Assembly (NCBI RefSeq): GCF_001083785.1
Contig: NZ_LAVL01000019.1
Span: 26,563-90,562 of the forward strand
Reading direction: 5' to 3'
From: Nonomuraea sp. SBT364
Lineage (GTDB): Bacteria > Actinomycetota > Actinomycetes > Streptosporangiales > Streptosporangiaceae
DNA: 64,000 nucleotides
Shown here: in pieces, positions 26,485 to 35,714 of the stretch
Numbering within the stretch: position 1 is the first letter of the stretch
Layout: every line of letters begins with the position of its first letter
The notes under the pieces: generated by a model
Told to the model about the DNA's origin: nothing
The model's database searches: none
What the model saw: the letters and a program-made list of their open reading frames with translations, nothing else
Translations under genes and position numbers: made by a program

Positions 26485-29400
26485 TCATTCGGCGGCGAGC
26501 CGGGCGACGGCCTCGTCGCTCAGCGCGCCCTGGTAGGTGCGTACGTCGTCGACGATCCCGGGCCAGTGCCCGCCGAACACCCCGCCGGCCGGGGCCCGGC
26601 CGAGCTGGAGCGGCCCGGTGGCGTTCCAGCCGCTGGAATGGCCGGTCTCGGTGCTGGTCACGAGCCGCCCGCCGACGTAGACGCGCAACTTCTTGGCCAG
26701 CGCGTCGTACACGCCCGCGACGTGGGTCCACTCCATCGCGTACGGGACGGCGTCGGAGCGGGTGCGGACCACGGCGGCTCCGTCGGCGTCGGCGTCCGCC
26801 ATCCCGAACGTCCAGCGCGGGCCCTCGGCCGCGTACCCGAGCGAGAAGCCGCTCGCCCGGGTCCCGCTCTGGGCCACCGCGCTCGCGTCGGCGGCGGGCA
26901 GCGAGTCGAGCTGCACCCAGGCCGAGACGGTGAAGCTGTCGTCGGTGCGGACCGCCGCCCGCGCCGCCTGCGCGTGGCCGGAGGTTCCGTCGAGCGCGAG
27001 CGCGCCGTCGAGCCAGCCGCCCGTCCAGGCCGTCCCCGGACCGAGGGCGAGCGGGCCCGTCACGTTCGCCGTGTCGGCGGCGGCCGTGCCGGTCTCCTCG
27101 TCCAGCCGCCAGTGGCCGGTCAGCGTGGCGGCGTGGTTGACCAGTTTCACCACCTCGTCGGCGGCCAGCGCCCGGTCGTGCACCCGGACCTCGTCCACCT
27201 CGCCGGGCCACGGGTCGGTCTGCCTGCCCTGGTAGAGGGCCTGCCCGACCTGCACCGCCGTCGCCGGTCCCGCCCCGCCGTGGTATGGCACCGGCCCGGC
27301 GGCCGGCTGCCCGTTCACGTACAGGAACATCGAGCGGGACGCGGAGTCGTACACGCCGGCCAGGTGCGTCCACTCGCCCGCGACGGGGACGAACGCCGGG
27401 TTGCGCGCCCAGACGGTGAGCGACGTGCCCCCGGGGTGGTTCATCATGAACGCCCACGATCTGGTGCTGCCGTGATAGCCGAGCCAGACGCCGCTGTTGT
27501 CCTGCCCGCTCTGGCTGACGGCGGCCGCGTTGCCTGTGGGCAGTGACGACAGCCGCACCCACGCCGAGACGGCCAGGTTCGCCTCCGTCGGCGCGACGCC
27601 GGCGGAGGTGGTGGCGAACTGGCCCGCGCCGCCGAAGCGCAGCGCCTTGCCGGCCCTGCCCTCGCTCCACCCGGCGCCCGTCACGGCCGCCGGATGCGCG
27701 CCCGCCTCGTCACCGGCGGTCGCGCCGGAGCCCTCGTCGAGCCGCCAGTAGGCCGCCGGGCCGGTGCCGGCGCGCACGTTGAACACGTAGCTGCGGATCG
27801 GGCCCTGCTTGCCGGCGGCGTCCTTGCTGCGCACCGACAGCACGTTCGGCCCCTCCTCCAGCGGGGTGAGCCGGACCGTTGCCGAGCCGCCCGTCGCGTC
27901 GGCGGCCACCTCGGTGACCGGGCTGGTGTTCAGCCCGTACAGGAACGCGGTCACGTCGGGCACGCCGTCGGCGCCGAAGGTGAAGTCGCCGGCGCGGCCG
28001 AGCCCGTCGCCCCAGGCGTTCTCCGGGTACTGCGGCGAGCTCACCACGGGTTCGCGGCCCGGCGCGGTCATGTCCACGCCGATCTCGCACCAGGGGCTCC
28101 ACGCGCTGCTGGCCCGCCCGTCCTCGCCGCGCACCCGCCACCGGATCACCGAGCCGTCGGCGTAGAGCCCGGCGGGCACCGTGGCGGTGAACGCGTTGCC
28201 CGACGAGGCTGCGGCCGTGACGAACTCGCCCAGCTTCGTCCCGGCGGCGTCGTACCACTCGAAGCGGCCCTTGACCGAGTTGTCGCCGTCGCGCAGCTTG
28301 GCCCACAGCTTCGGCGTCCCCGTCCCGACCAGCGGGCGGGCGTCCCCGGCGACGCAGCCGCCGCCCGGGTCCGACCAGGCGTCGGCGGCGACGGGCGCGG
28401 TGGGCACGGTGTTGTACTCGACGACCAGGGTGGGGTTGTTGCGGAACTTCTTCCAGCCGTACGTGTCGGTCTCGCTGGAGGCGCGCAGGCCCAGCGTGAT
28501 GTTCGACCACTTCTTGGCCGAGGCCTGGACCGCAGCCTCGGTCGCGTCGAACTCCACGCCGCCCGCCGGGCAGGCGGTGCTCCAGCCCTTGGCGACCGTC
28601 TCGGTGTCGAGCTTCGTCGCCCAGGACGGCTGGTTGTTCCAGGTGGTCGACTTGCTGATCCCGCCGGTCAGCCAGAGCTCCACCGGCTTCTTCGTGCACG
28701 ACCAGGCCCACGTCTCGTACGTGCGCAGGGTGGCCTTGATGATCTGCTTGCCGTGGATGGCGGTGCCGGTGTTCATCTGGAAGAACGACCGGTTCGTGCC
28801 GCCCGTCTGGTTCTCGTGCCCGACGCGCGCCACGTCGCTGGAGTTGAGGTAGTTGGTGGTCGGGTATCGCTTCCAGACCGCGGTCCAGGCACCGCGCGCC
28901 GCCGACACCGACGGGTCCAGGTAGACCGGGTAGCGCGTGGCCGGGTCGGCCAGCATGCGGCGGTCGGGGGTCAGGGTCAGCGCCCCGCCGCCCAGGTCCA
29001 GGCCCATCTTCTCGTGGCGGGAGCCGGGGTTCGGCCCCTCGCCCGGCCGGTTGGCCAGGGCCATCCGCCTGCCCTGCCGGTCGGCGGGCGAATCCCACAT
29101 CAGCGGCGTCGGCGCGGCGAACACCTCCGCGCCCGACCGGTCCACGGCCGCCAGGCCGCCGCCGGGGCCCTGCCGCACCGAGACGCCTTCGGCCTTCAGC
29201 GCGAACCGCAGCCGGTCGAGGCGTCCGCTCAGCGCCGCCTGCCGGTTCTTCACGACCAGGACGTGCGAGAAGCCGTCCACGTCCGCCGTCACCTGGAGGT
29301 CGACGCCGGGCAGCACCTCGGCGTAGGTGGCGGTGGCGCCGTCCAGGGCGGGCTCGGGCAGCCGGTCGGGCCAGGTCAGCGCCAGCGACTTGGCCCCGCG

Positions 29401-29874
29401 GGCCACCCGGGCCATCGGGGCGTCGCCGCCGCCGGAGAAGCGCAGGTCCACGGCGGTGGCGCCGGGGGCGATGGAGCCGTCGGGCAGGCGGCGCAGGGTG
29501 GTGTCGACCGGCGCCCACCTGCCCTCCTGACGCACCCGGATCGGCCGGGCGTGCTGCTCCAGCACGAAACCGCCCTCCGGCGTGGCGTAGACGGTTCGGG
29601 TCTCGCCGCGCAGGGAGCCGACCTCGACGCGCTCCCCGCTCTGCCTGGCCGCCGCCAGGGCGCCCGGCTCGGTGGCGGTGTCCGGTGGCTCCTGCCGCTC
29701 CTGCCGCTCGGCGGCCGGCGTGCCGGCGTGCGCCGGGGGCACGACCACGGCGGACAAGAGAAAAGCAGCCGCTGCGGCGACTGCTTTGAACGATCTGCTG
29801 GTTAAGGGAATGGGGGGTGTACCGGCGAGTCGGCGGCGTGACGACGCACCTGCGCTCCTGACCCGAGCCATCAT
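26485..29874 (-). CDS. Secreted LamG/DNRLRE domain protein, partner of the RHS protein
   Basis: 1129 aa, signal peptide at about 28-50 (FKAVAAAAAFLLSAVVVPPAHA). The N-terminal third is beta-rich with a DNRLRE-type domain (about 310-490: WKRYPTTNYLNSSDVARVGHE...STTWNNQP...KKFRNNPTLVVEYNT). A Big/fibronectin-like stretch follows, then two LamG/concanavalin-like domains (about 720-890 and 930-1110; both with VSAWVRLSSLPTG-like and EWTHVAGVYD motifs). Such proteins regularly precede RHS genes in actinomycetes and probably form a cell-surface complex with them or bind carbohydrate. ATG 29871 one codon later is an equal candidate start. Confidence 0.88.
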   Translation of the reverse strand: MMARVRSAGASSRRRLAGTPPIPLTSRSFKAVAAAAAFLLSAVVVPPAHAGTPAAERQERQEPPDTATEPGALAAARQSGERVEVGSLRGETRTVYATPEGGFVLEQHARPIRVRQEGRWAPVDTTLRRLPDGSIAPGATAVDLRFSGGGDAPMARVARGAKSLALTWPDRLPEPALDGATATYAEVLPGVDLQVTADVDGFSHVLVVKNRQAALSGRLDRLRFALKAEGVSVRQGPGGGLAAVDRSGAEVFAAPTPLMWDSPADRQGRRMALANRPGEGPNPGSRHEKMGLDLGGGALTLTPDRRMLADPATRYPVYLDPSVSAARGAWTAVWKRYPTTNYLNSSDVARVGHENQTGGTNRSFFQMNTGTAIHGKQIIKATLRTYETWAWSCTKKPVELWLTGGISKSTTWNNQPSWATKLDTETVAKGWSTACPAGGVEFDATEAAVQASAKKWSNITLGLRASSETDTYGWKKFRNNPTLVVEYNTVPTAPVAADAWSDPGGGCVAGDARPLVGTGTPKLWAKLRDGDNSVKGRFEWYDAAGTKLGEFVTAAASSGNAFTATVPAGLYADGSVIRWRVRGEDGRASSAWSPWCEIGVDMTAPGREPVVSSPQYPENAWGDGLGRAGDFTFGADGVPDVTAFLYGLNTSPVTEVAADATGGSATVRLTPLEEGPNVLSVRSKDAAGKQGPIRSYVFNVRAGTGPAAYWRLDEGSGATAGDEAGAHPAAVTGAGWSEGRAGKALRFGGAGQFATTSAGVAPTEANLAVSAWVRLSSLPTGNAAAVSQSGQDNSGVWLGYHGSTRSWAFMMNHPGGTSLTVWARNPAFVPVAGEWTHLAGVYDSASRSMFLYVNGQPAAGPVPYHGGAGPATAVQVGQALYQGRQTDPWPGEVDEVRVHDRALAADEVVKLVNHAATLTGHWRLDEETGTAAADTANVTGPLALGPGTAWTGGWLDGALALDGTSGHAQAARAAVRTDDSFTVSAWVQLDSLPAADASAVAQSGTRASGFSLGYAAEGPRWTFGMADADADGAAVVRTRSDAVPYAMEWTHVAGVYDALAKKLRVYVGGRLVTSTETGHSSGWNATGPLQLGRAPAGGVFGGHWPGIVDDVRTYQGALSDEAVARLAAE

Positions 29875-30016
29875 GCCTCCGAAGGCGCTCCGTAAAGCCG
29901 GGGATCAGCGCAAGTGTGTACGCGGCCGTACCGATGATCAAGAGGTTGATCACGGTATGTAAGGAATTTCCAGGAATGGCGGCTTTTTTGACAAATATCG
30001 CCAATCCTCCGCCTCG

Positions 30017-31183
30017 TCAGCCCAGCTTCTCCAGCTTGACGGCCTCTTTGAGGAAGACGATGCCGTCGATCGCACCGAGGTGTGCCGGGTTCAGGGGGAA
30101 GTAGGCGAAGTCGTGGGAGATGCGCGGGACGGGCTCCGCGACGGCTCCGGCCAGCCGGCGGGCGTCGACGATCGCGTGCTCCCACGGGAGCGTGGACAGG
30201 ATGCCCTCGGCGGTGTCAGGCGGCGGGTTGTCGCCGCCGACCGTGCCGAAGGCCGAGGCCAGGAAGGCATACCGGTCGCCCAGGTGCGACGCGGCGATCG
30301 CCCCCGCGCTCCACCACTCCAGCACCTGGTCACCGAACGACATCAAGCTCTTGTGCCGCTGCAGATGGAGGTTGGCGGAGAAGACCAGGGCCGGGCCGTG
30401 CTCGGCGACGGCACGCAGGTTGGCGGCCATCATCGCGTCCCGCAGTGCCGACAGCCGGGTCCACCGGGCCGGGGACGCGTCGGCCATGCCGTGGTGGTAG
30501 CGGAGCAGGCCGAGGGCGGTGCGCCCGTACAGGGCCGCCCGTTCCCCGTCCCCGGCGCTCAGCCCCGGCGACTGCGTGTCGAGCAGCGCCAGCAGTTCGT
30601 CGGTGATCAGGCGCAGCCGCTGGGCGTCGGCGGAGCGGCCGATCGACAGCGACGGATCCATGGCGGTGGCCTCGTTCGACCACCGCTCGTCCGGGCCCAG
30701 CAGCGCGTCGAGGGTTTCCACCGTGCACGGGTGCGGGCTGTCCAGCAGGGCGTAGAGGGAGGTGAGCGCCTCGCGCGGGCTCGCCGCCCAATACTCCAGC
30801 GGGCCGTCGAAGCCGAAGAAGCGGATCTTGTCCTCATGTTCCTCGTTGTAGGCGCGCATCCAGCGCACGAGCTCGCGATTGGCCGCGAACTCGCCGAAGC
30901 CATGGCTGAAGCCGCGTTCCATGACGTCGTCGAGCGTGCCCGCCCCCGTCGAGACGTAGTCGTCCACCACGAGGCCCAGGAGACAGTCGCTCTCGGCGGC
31001 GAACGACCGGTAGCCCTCGTGCTCGACCAGATGCCGGAAGATCTCGTTGCGCACCTCCCCCAGCTCCCCCACGAAGTGCCTGGCCTCGCCCAGGCCGAGC
31101 AGCAGGGGCCGGGCGGGAAGCGACCGCAGGAACGCCGAGACGCCCGCGCCGTCCAGTGGCCGGGCCATGTCCTTGATGTCCAT
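30017..31183 (-). CDS. Erythromycin esterase family protein
   Basis: 388 aa, start at ATG 31183. It carries the family marks GLGEARHFVGE (about 33-43; His and Glu of the active-site cluster), AAESD (about 62-66), and NLHLQRH further on. Members hydrolyse the macrolide lactone ring or act on other cyclic esters by a metal-independent His/Glu mechanism; many actinobacterial members have unknown substrates. It is divergent from a MerR-type regulator 91 bases away that probably controls it. Length matches the family. Confidence 0.88.
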   Translation of the reverse strand: MDIKDMARPLDGAGVSAFLRSLPARPLLLGLGEARHFVGELGEVRNEIFRHLVEHEGYRSFAAESDCLLGLVVDDYVSTGAGTLDDVMERGFSHGFGEFAANRELVRWMRAYNEEHEDKIRFFGFDGPLEYWAASPREALTSLYALLDSPHPCTVETLDALLGPDERWSNEATAMDPSLSIGRSADAQRLRLITDELLALLDTQSPGLSAGDGERAALYGRTALGLLRYHHGMADASPARWTRLSALRDAMMAANLRAVAEHGPALVFSANLHLQRHKSLMSFGDQVLEWWSAGAIAASHLGDRYAFLASAFGTVGGDNPPPDTAEGILSTLPWEHAIVDARRLAGAVAEPVPRISHDFAYFPLNPAHLGAIDGIVFLKEAVKLEKLG

Positions 31184-31274
31184 GTCATCAACGGTATCGT
31201 TGAACTTTCGGTGTAAACTTTCGCGCGGAAACCCCCACTTCCGGCGCGCCGGACCTTCAATCGGCGAGGTATCC

Positions 31275-31970
31275 ATGAGGCCAGTGGACCTGGCGCGCGA
31301 GCACGGCCTGTCCACCCAGGCGATCAGGAACTACGAGGACGCCGGCATCCTGCCCGCCGCCGAACGCTCCGCCCACGGCTACCGCGCCTATTCGCCGCTG
31401 CACGCCCACGCACTGCGCGCGTTCCTCGCCCTCGTGCCCGGGCACGGCCACCGGACGGCCACGGCGATCATGCAGGCGGTCAACCGGGGCAACACAGCGG
31501 ACGCGCTCGGGGTCATCGACGAGAGCCACGGCCGGCTCCTCGACGACCGGCGCACCCTCCAGGCCGTCGAAGCCGCGCTCCGCGACCTGGCGCCCGTCCC
31601 GCCGGAGCGCGGCGACACGTTCATCGGCCCCCTGGCCAGGAGGCTCGGCCTGCGCCCCGCCACCTTGCGCAAGTGGGAGCACGCCGGGCTCGTCCAGCCG
31701 CGCCGCGACCCGCGGACCGGCTACCGCGTCTACAGCGCGGCCGACGTACGGGACGTCCGGCTGGCCCACCAGCTCAGGCGGGGCGGCTACCTGCTGGAGC
31801 AGATCGCCCCGCTGATCGCCCAGGTCCGCTCCGCCGGAGGCGTCGGCCCCCTGGAGTCGACTCTGCGCGACTGGCAGGCCCGCCTGTCCGCCCGGGGCCG
31901 CGCCATGCTCACGGGCGCCGCCGGCCTGGACGCCTACCTCCACGTCCGCGACGGCCGGAAAACCGGTTGA
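31275..31970 (+). CDS. MerR family regulator with two MerR helix-turn-helix domains
   Basis: 231 aa. Two MerR-type DNA-binding domains occur in one chain: RPVDLAREHGLSTQAIRNYEDAGILPAAERSAHGYRAYS (2-40) and GPLARRLGLRPATLRKWEHAGLVQPRRDPRTGYRVYSAADVRDV (about 118-160). This resembles TioE-like regulators of macrolide/thiocoraline clusters. No C-terminal metal-binding cysteines are present, so it probably senses an organic ligand or works by its second domain. It is divergent from the erythromycin esterase gene. Confidence 0.88.
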   Translation: MRPVDLAREHGLSTQAIRNYEDAGILPAAERSAHGYRAYSPLHAHALRAFLALVPGHGHRTATAIMQAVNRGNTADALGVIDESHGRLLDDRRTLQAVEAALRDLAPVPPERGDTFIGPLARRLGLRPATLRKWEHAGLVQPRRDPRTGYRVYSAADVRDVRLAHQLRRGGYLLEQIAPLIAQVRSAGGVGPLESTLRDWQARLSARGRAMLTGAAGLDAYLHVRDGRKTG

Positions 31971-31987
31971 GGCTTCCTGCCGCGTTC

Positions 31988-32015
31988 CCGTAGGTTTCCT
32001 GCGGCCTTTCCGCAG
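31988..32015 (+). promoter_or_regulatory. Two mutually exclusive hairpins after the MerR gene
   Basis: CCGTAGG (31988-31994) can pair with CCTGCGG (31998-32004, one G-U), while CTGCGG (31999-32004) can instead pair with CCGCAG (32010-32015). The shared strand makes them exclusive, as in attenuators. It lies just upstream of a possible leader peptide (32039). It could also be a simple terminator of the MerR gene. Confidence 0.35.
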
Positions 32016-32038
32016 TGAAGACAGAGGACAACAACCGC

Positions 32039-32065
32039 GTGACCCCGCCTGCTCGCCAGATCTGA
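32039..32065 (+). CDS. Possible 8-residue leader peptide
   Basis: GTG 32039 reads MTPPARQI and stops at TGA 32063-32065; an agagga stretch lies upstream. Its stop falls inside the left arm of an 11-bp inverted repeat (32058-32068) whose right arm (32169-32179) lies just before the DUF1062 gene. That layout would suit translation-dependent control, but there is no independent support. Confidence 0.3.
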   Translation: MTPPARQI

Positions 32066-32179
32066 CACCTTCTTCCGCTCTCCTTCAAGCCGGCGCCACC
32101 GCCGGCTCCGCCGGGCTGCCCGCGTGCGCCCGGTCCTTCAGCGATTGAGGCCGCGCGCGATCGGCCTCGTGTCAGATCT
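32058..32179. repeat. 11-bp inverted repeat spanning the DUF1062 leader
   Basis: AGATCTGACAC at 32058-32068 and its exact complement at 32169-32179, 100 bases apart, ending 9 bases before ATG 32189. As RNA the arms would form a long-range stem that could hide the ribosome site; as DNA it could be a split operator. Confidence 0.5.
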
Positions 32180-32188
32180 AGAGAGATC

Positions 32189-32749
32189 ATGTCTTCACAA
32201 CCTCATACCGTGCTGCCCTGGGTCGTCCGCCGGACCAGGCTGCCCCTGCTGTCGCTGCGGTGCGTGGACTGCCCCTCGGAGTCGGCCACCACCGGCGCCG
32301 GCAGGTTCCGCGTCAACGCCAACGGCAAGCTGCTGCACGTGTGGCTGCTGGTCCGCTGCGTGTCGTGCGATCGGACGAGCAAGCTCGCCGTGCACGAGCG
32401 GGTGCCGGTCAGAGCCATCGATCCGGCCACGCTCGACGGCTATCACGACAACGATCAGGAGCTGGTGGCGTCCAGGCTGCTGGATCCGCTGATCGCCCGC
32501 CGCAACCGCTTCAGCCTGGACTGGACGGGGGCCTGGGAGCTGCACACCCCGCAGGCACGGCTCGACGAGAGATGGCCGGTCCGGGTGGAGGTCGGCTTCG
32601 ACGATCCGGTGCCGGTCCGCCCGGAGCGGCTCATCGCGCAAGGGCTCGGCTTCAGCAGGAACGAGGTGCTGCGCCGGATCAAGTGCGACGTTCCGCCGCG
32701 CCGCACGAGGAGCGCCGGGTTCACCTTCACGGTGATGGCCGTGGACTAG
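32189..32749 (+). CDS. DUF1062 family protein
   Basis: 186 aa. Two cysteine pairs, CVDC (about 26-29) and CVSC (about 58-61), flank a beta hairpin and probably bind zinc; the C-terminal half (RPERLIAQGLGFSRNEVLRRIKCDVP) is the conserved DUF1062 region. The function of the family is not known. It has a 218-base leader with possible regulatory structures and converges on the next gene with only 19 bases between stops. Confidence 0.85.
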   Translation: MSSQPHTVLPWVVRRTRLPLLSLRCVDCPSESATTGAGRFRVNANGKLLHVWLLVRCVSCDRTSKLAVHERVPVRAIDPATLDGYHDNDQELVASRLLDPLIARRNRFSLDWTGAWELHTPQARLDERWPVRVEVGFDDPVPVRPERLIAQGLGFSRNEVLRRIKCDVPPRRTRSAGFTFTVMAVD

Positions 32750-32768
32750 CGGGGACGCAACCCCCGGG

Positions 32769-34310
32769 TCAGCCGGGCGCCACGGCGATCAGGCATTGTT
32801 CGAGCGCCTGGGCGAGCCGGCAGAGATTGGGATTGTCGCGGGCGCTGCGCTGGATCCAGCGCAGCACCGCCAGCTCGTCGCCGGTCATCTCGGCGAACGG
32901 GAGGCGCAGGATCGGCTTGATCCGGGGGGAACGGGTCACCCGGGCATAGCGCGTCATCGCGCTGCCGAGACCCAGGACAGGCCCGAACGCGCCCAGCTCG
33001 GAGGCGTCGTGGCGCGCCAGGTGGGGCGCGAGCTCCAGCAGGTCGAGGACGGGCAGGCTGAGCAGGTAGGCATGCAGCCGGGGCCCGTCCCGCCACGCCG
33101 CCAGGGTCTGGACCACGAAGATCCGGTCCTGCTCGCGCTCGCGGCCGATGATCGCCGCCAGGTCGATGCCGCGCAGCGGGCGCAACGCCCGGCGCATCAT
33201 GTCGCGCAGGCCCTCGCACCGGTAACAGGCGGCCAGTTGCTGCAGGTCCAGGCGGTTGTATCGGCCGGACAGCAGGTTGAAGAAGGCATGGCCGCGGATG
33301 CCGGGCGAGCGCCCGATCCGGGTGCGCAGCGGCTGCGGCAGGCGGGGCGAAAGCAGGGCTCGCACCAGCAGTTCCTGCGCGGTCCCGGCGATGATCTCCT
33401 CGGCGGTGTGCCCGGTGAGCGGGCCGCCTCGTGCCTGTAAGTGGTCGAGCAGGTCGTCGGCGGGGTCGGCGAGCCACAGCCGCCACCCGCACGCGCTCGC
33501 CTCGGGATCGAGGTCACCGGGGTTGCCGAGCAGCGCGGGCCAGGCCCGGCCGTCGGACAGTGCCTGCTCCCACAGCGCCGTCAGCTCCGCCCCGCGCGCG
33601 CCGCGGCATCGCCGCTCGGCCAGTTCCACGATCCCGGGGACCCGGCTGCGCAGGGCCGTCCGCACGACATCGGGCGGCCAGTCGGGTGAGTCCCCACGGG
33701 AGTTGGTCCAGGAGTGGAAGCGGCACAAGTACGCGTCGTCACGCTCCACGAGACGACGCAGGAACCACTCCTCCAGCTCCAGCGCCTTGAGGTGTTCGGC
33801 GACCCTGAGCGCCTTCCCGTCGGCGCCACGGTGCTGGGCCAGGAGCGCGCCGTCGGGATCGAGGCCCAGGTAGCCGTCACGGTCTCCCACGACCAGCAGG
33901 ACCCGGGCCTTCAGCACGGGGTCGCCGGGGAGCAGGCCGCGAGCCGTCAGGTCGTGCAGCAGCACGACGGCCTCGGCGTCCGGGCGGTCCCAGCTCACCC
34001 TGAAGAGGCTGTCGATCTCCGCCGGGTCGCCCCGCGCGATGATGATCCTCATCGCGGCCGTGCGCACGGTGGCGTCGTACGAGAACGCCGCCGGGACCAG
34101 TTCCTCGCCGGCGGCTGGATCGGTGCCGCTCAGCTGGCCGGTACGCGCCAGCAGCTCCCACAGGACCGGGTCCCCGCGCCGGCGCCAGCCCCGCCACAGC
34201 CCTCGGATCGCGGCCCGGTTGCCGCGCCGGACCTGCCAGGCGATCCACCAGCGGGCGAATCGGGCCCCGGGGCCCTGACCGCAGGCGCGCGCGACGGTGT
34301 CATCGATCAT
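32769..34310 (-). CDS. Hypothetical helical-repeat protein
   Basis: 513 aa from ATG 34310, not recognised. It has no signal or membrane helices and is mostly alpha-helical with irregular repeated patterns rich in Leu, Arg and Trp (VLWELLARTGQL, PDVVRTALRSRVPGIVELAERR, GIDLAAIIGREREQDRIFVVQTLAAW), which suggests a HEAT-like solenoid. The open frame runs on upstream but overlaps the divergent hydrolase gene, so this start is preferred. Nothing in its neighbours points to a function. Confidence 0.7.
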   Translation of the reverse strand: MIDDTVARACGQGPGARFARWWIAWQVRRGNRAAIRGLWRGWRRRGDPVLWELLARTGQLSGTDPAAGEELVPAAFSYDATVRTAAMRIIIARGDPAEIDSLFRVSWDRPDAEAVVLLHDLTARGLLPGDPVLKARVLLVVGDRDGYLGLDPDGALLAQHRGADGKALRVAEHLKALELEEWFLRRLVERDDAYLCRFHSWTNSRGDSPDWPPDVVRTALRSRVPGIVELAERRCRGARGAELTALWEQALSDGRAWPALLGNPGDLDPEASACGWRLWLADPADDLLDHLQARGGPLTGHTAEEIIAGTAQELLVRALLSPRLPQPLRTRIGRSPGIRGHAFFNLLSGRYNRLDLQQLAACYRCEGLRDMMRRALRPLRGIDLAAIIGREREQDRIFVVQTLAAWRDGPRLHAYLLSLPVLDLLELAPHLARHDASELGAFGPVLGLGSAMTRYARVTRSPRIKPILRLPFAEMTGDELAVLRWIQRSARDNPNLCRLAQALEQCLIAVAPG

Positions 34311-34434
34311 CCGGGTCCAATCGCTCGCCGGTCGGCCACACCCTGATGATGATCCGGAACGATCCGGCAAGGCAACGGGGGCGGCCCGGAAGCCCGGCGA
34401 CCGCCGCCTGCTGCGACGGTGGAAGGATGCAGGC

Positions 34435-35166
34435 ATGCATGTCTTCGAGGCAGGTGATGCGCAGGCTCCTCCCCTCCTGTTGCTGCACGGTGGCGGCGTC
34501 GCGGGATGGATGTGGCGTCCGGCGACCGAGCGGCTCACGACGGACGTTCGCCTGATCATTCCTGACCTCCCCGGCCACGGCCGCAGCGCGGGCGAGGCGT
34601 ACCGATCGCACGAGGAGACCGCTCGGGCCGTGGCGCGGCTTCTGGAGGAACGCGCGCCGCACGGCGCGAAGGTCGTGGGGTTCTCGCTGGGGGCGCAGCT
34701 CGCGATACTCCTCGCCGCCACCCGACCCGACCTGGTCACCAGCGCCGTCATCGTGAGCGCGCAGGCCCGGCCGCTCCGGTTCCCCCAGGCGACCCTCGGG
34801 CTCCTCGCCGCCACCGCACCGCTCGCACGACAGCGGTGGTTCGCGAGACTCCAGGCGAAGGAGCTGTTCATCCCGGACGACCTGCTGCCCGACTACCTTC
34901 GCGACAGCGCTCGTGTGAGCCGCGAGACCCTTCTCGCCGGCGTCAGCGAGAACATCCGCTTCACCCTCCCCCCGGGCTGGGCCCGTTTCGGGAAGCCGGC
35001 GCTGGTGATGGCGGGGAAGCGCGAGCGGAAGTTGATGCACGATTCCGCGCGCACCATCCACGACTCCCTGCCCGGCAGCCGGTTGACCATCGTGCCGGGA
35101 TGCGGCCATGGCATCCCCCTGCAGCGCCCGGACCTGTTCGCCGGCATCCTGACCGGCGAGGTGTGA
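34435..35166 (+). CDS. Alpha/beta-fold hydrolase
   Basis: 243 aa. The oxyanion block LLLHGGG (17-23), PDLPGHGRS (about 43-51), nucleophile elbow GFSLG (Ser about 84) and a late PGCGHGIPLQRP with the catalytic His are all in place; the acid is probably the Asp after AGKRERKL. An esterase/lipase-like enzyme of unknown substrate. ATG 34435 follows ggaagg at good distance. The next gene is an SRPBCC protein with its own operators, so this is probably a single-gene unit. Confidence 0.9.
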   Translation: MHVFEAGDAQAPPLLLLHGGGVAGWMWRPATERLTTDVRLIIPDLPGHGRSAGEAYRSHEETARAVARLLEERAPHGAKVVGFSLGAQLAILLAATRPDLVTSAVIVSAQARPLRFPQATLGLLAATAPLARQRWFARLQAKELFIPDDLLPDYLRDSARVSRETLLAGVSENIRFTLPPGWARFGKPALVMAGKRERKLMHDSARTIHDSLPGSRLTIVPGCGHGIPLQRPDLFAGILTGEV

Positions 35167-35192
35167 GAACGCCGGCCACGACGGCGCATCCT

Positions 35193-35241
35193 GCAACCCT
35201 GGGGTTGCGCCTCAGTAATCGACGTGCAACCATAGAGTTGC
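35193..35241. promoter_or_regulatory. Two ArsR-type operators upstream of SRPBCC-ArsR operon
   Basis: Site 1 (35193-35208) is GCAACCC-TG-GGGTTGC; site 2 (35226-35241) is GCAAC-CATAGA-GTTGC. They are 33 bases apart start to start, about three helical turns, so two dimers could bind the same face. The second site ends 29 bases before the SRPBCC start. Most likely bound by the ArsR protein of the same operon. Confidence 0.7.
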
Positions 35242-35270
35242 GTCCGATGACAGTAAAGGCGGGGGTTCTG

Positions 35271-35714
35271 ATGAGCGAAGACCGGATCGAACGCGACACC
35301 TTGATCGAGGCGTCCCTGGAGCGGGTGTGGTCGCTGGTGTCCGTCCCGGGGTTCTGGGTGGCCGAGGAGGCGAGTGTGGCGGGCACCGTGGCCACGGAGG
35401 GAGCAACCCTTGTCGCGAAAAATCCCCATCTCGGGGAGGTCTCGGTGCGCGTGGAGAAGGTAGAGCCGCCGACCTACGTGGCCTACCGCTGGGCCAGCGC
35501 GTTCCCCGGGGAGGAGTTGCGCGCGGACAACAGCACCCTGGTGGAATTCACGCTGAGCACGGAAGGCGGCAAGACAAGGCTGCGCGTCGTCGAGAGCGGG
35601 TTCACGGCACTGCGCCTGCCCGATGACCAGCGCGACCAGACGGTGCGGTGCAACTCCGACGGCTGGCCCCAGGTGTTCGACGCCGTCAAGAACCGTGCCG
35701 AACAAGCCGGGTGA
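35271..35714 (+). CDS. SRPBCC family protein (START/AHSA1-like)
   Basis: 147 aa with the family pattern: DRIERDTLIEASLERVWSLVSVPGFWVAEEA at the N-terminus, central beta sheet (VEKVEPPTYVAYRWAS), and the closing helix WPQVFDAVKNRAEQ. This fold binds a hydrophobic ligand in a deep cavity. ATG 35271 is preferred over ATG 35247 because of the gggg site and the usual family start. It shares a 4-base GTGA overlap with the ArsR gene; SRPBCC-ArsR pairs are common and the SRPBCC member may supply or remove the signal. Confidence 0.88.
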   Translation: MSEDRIERDTLIEASLERVWSLVSVPGFWVAEEASVAGTVATEGATLVAKNPHLGEVSVRVEKVEPPTYVAYRWASAFPGEELRADNSTLVEFTLSTEGGKTRLRVVESGFTALRLPDDQRDQTVRCNSDGWPQVFDAVKNRAEQAG

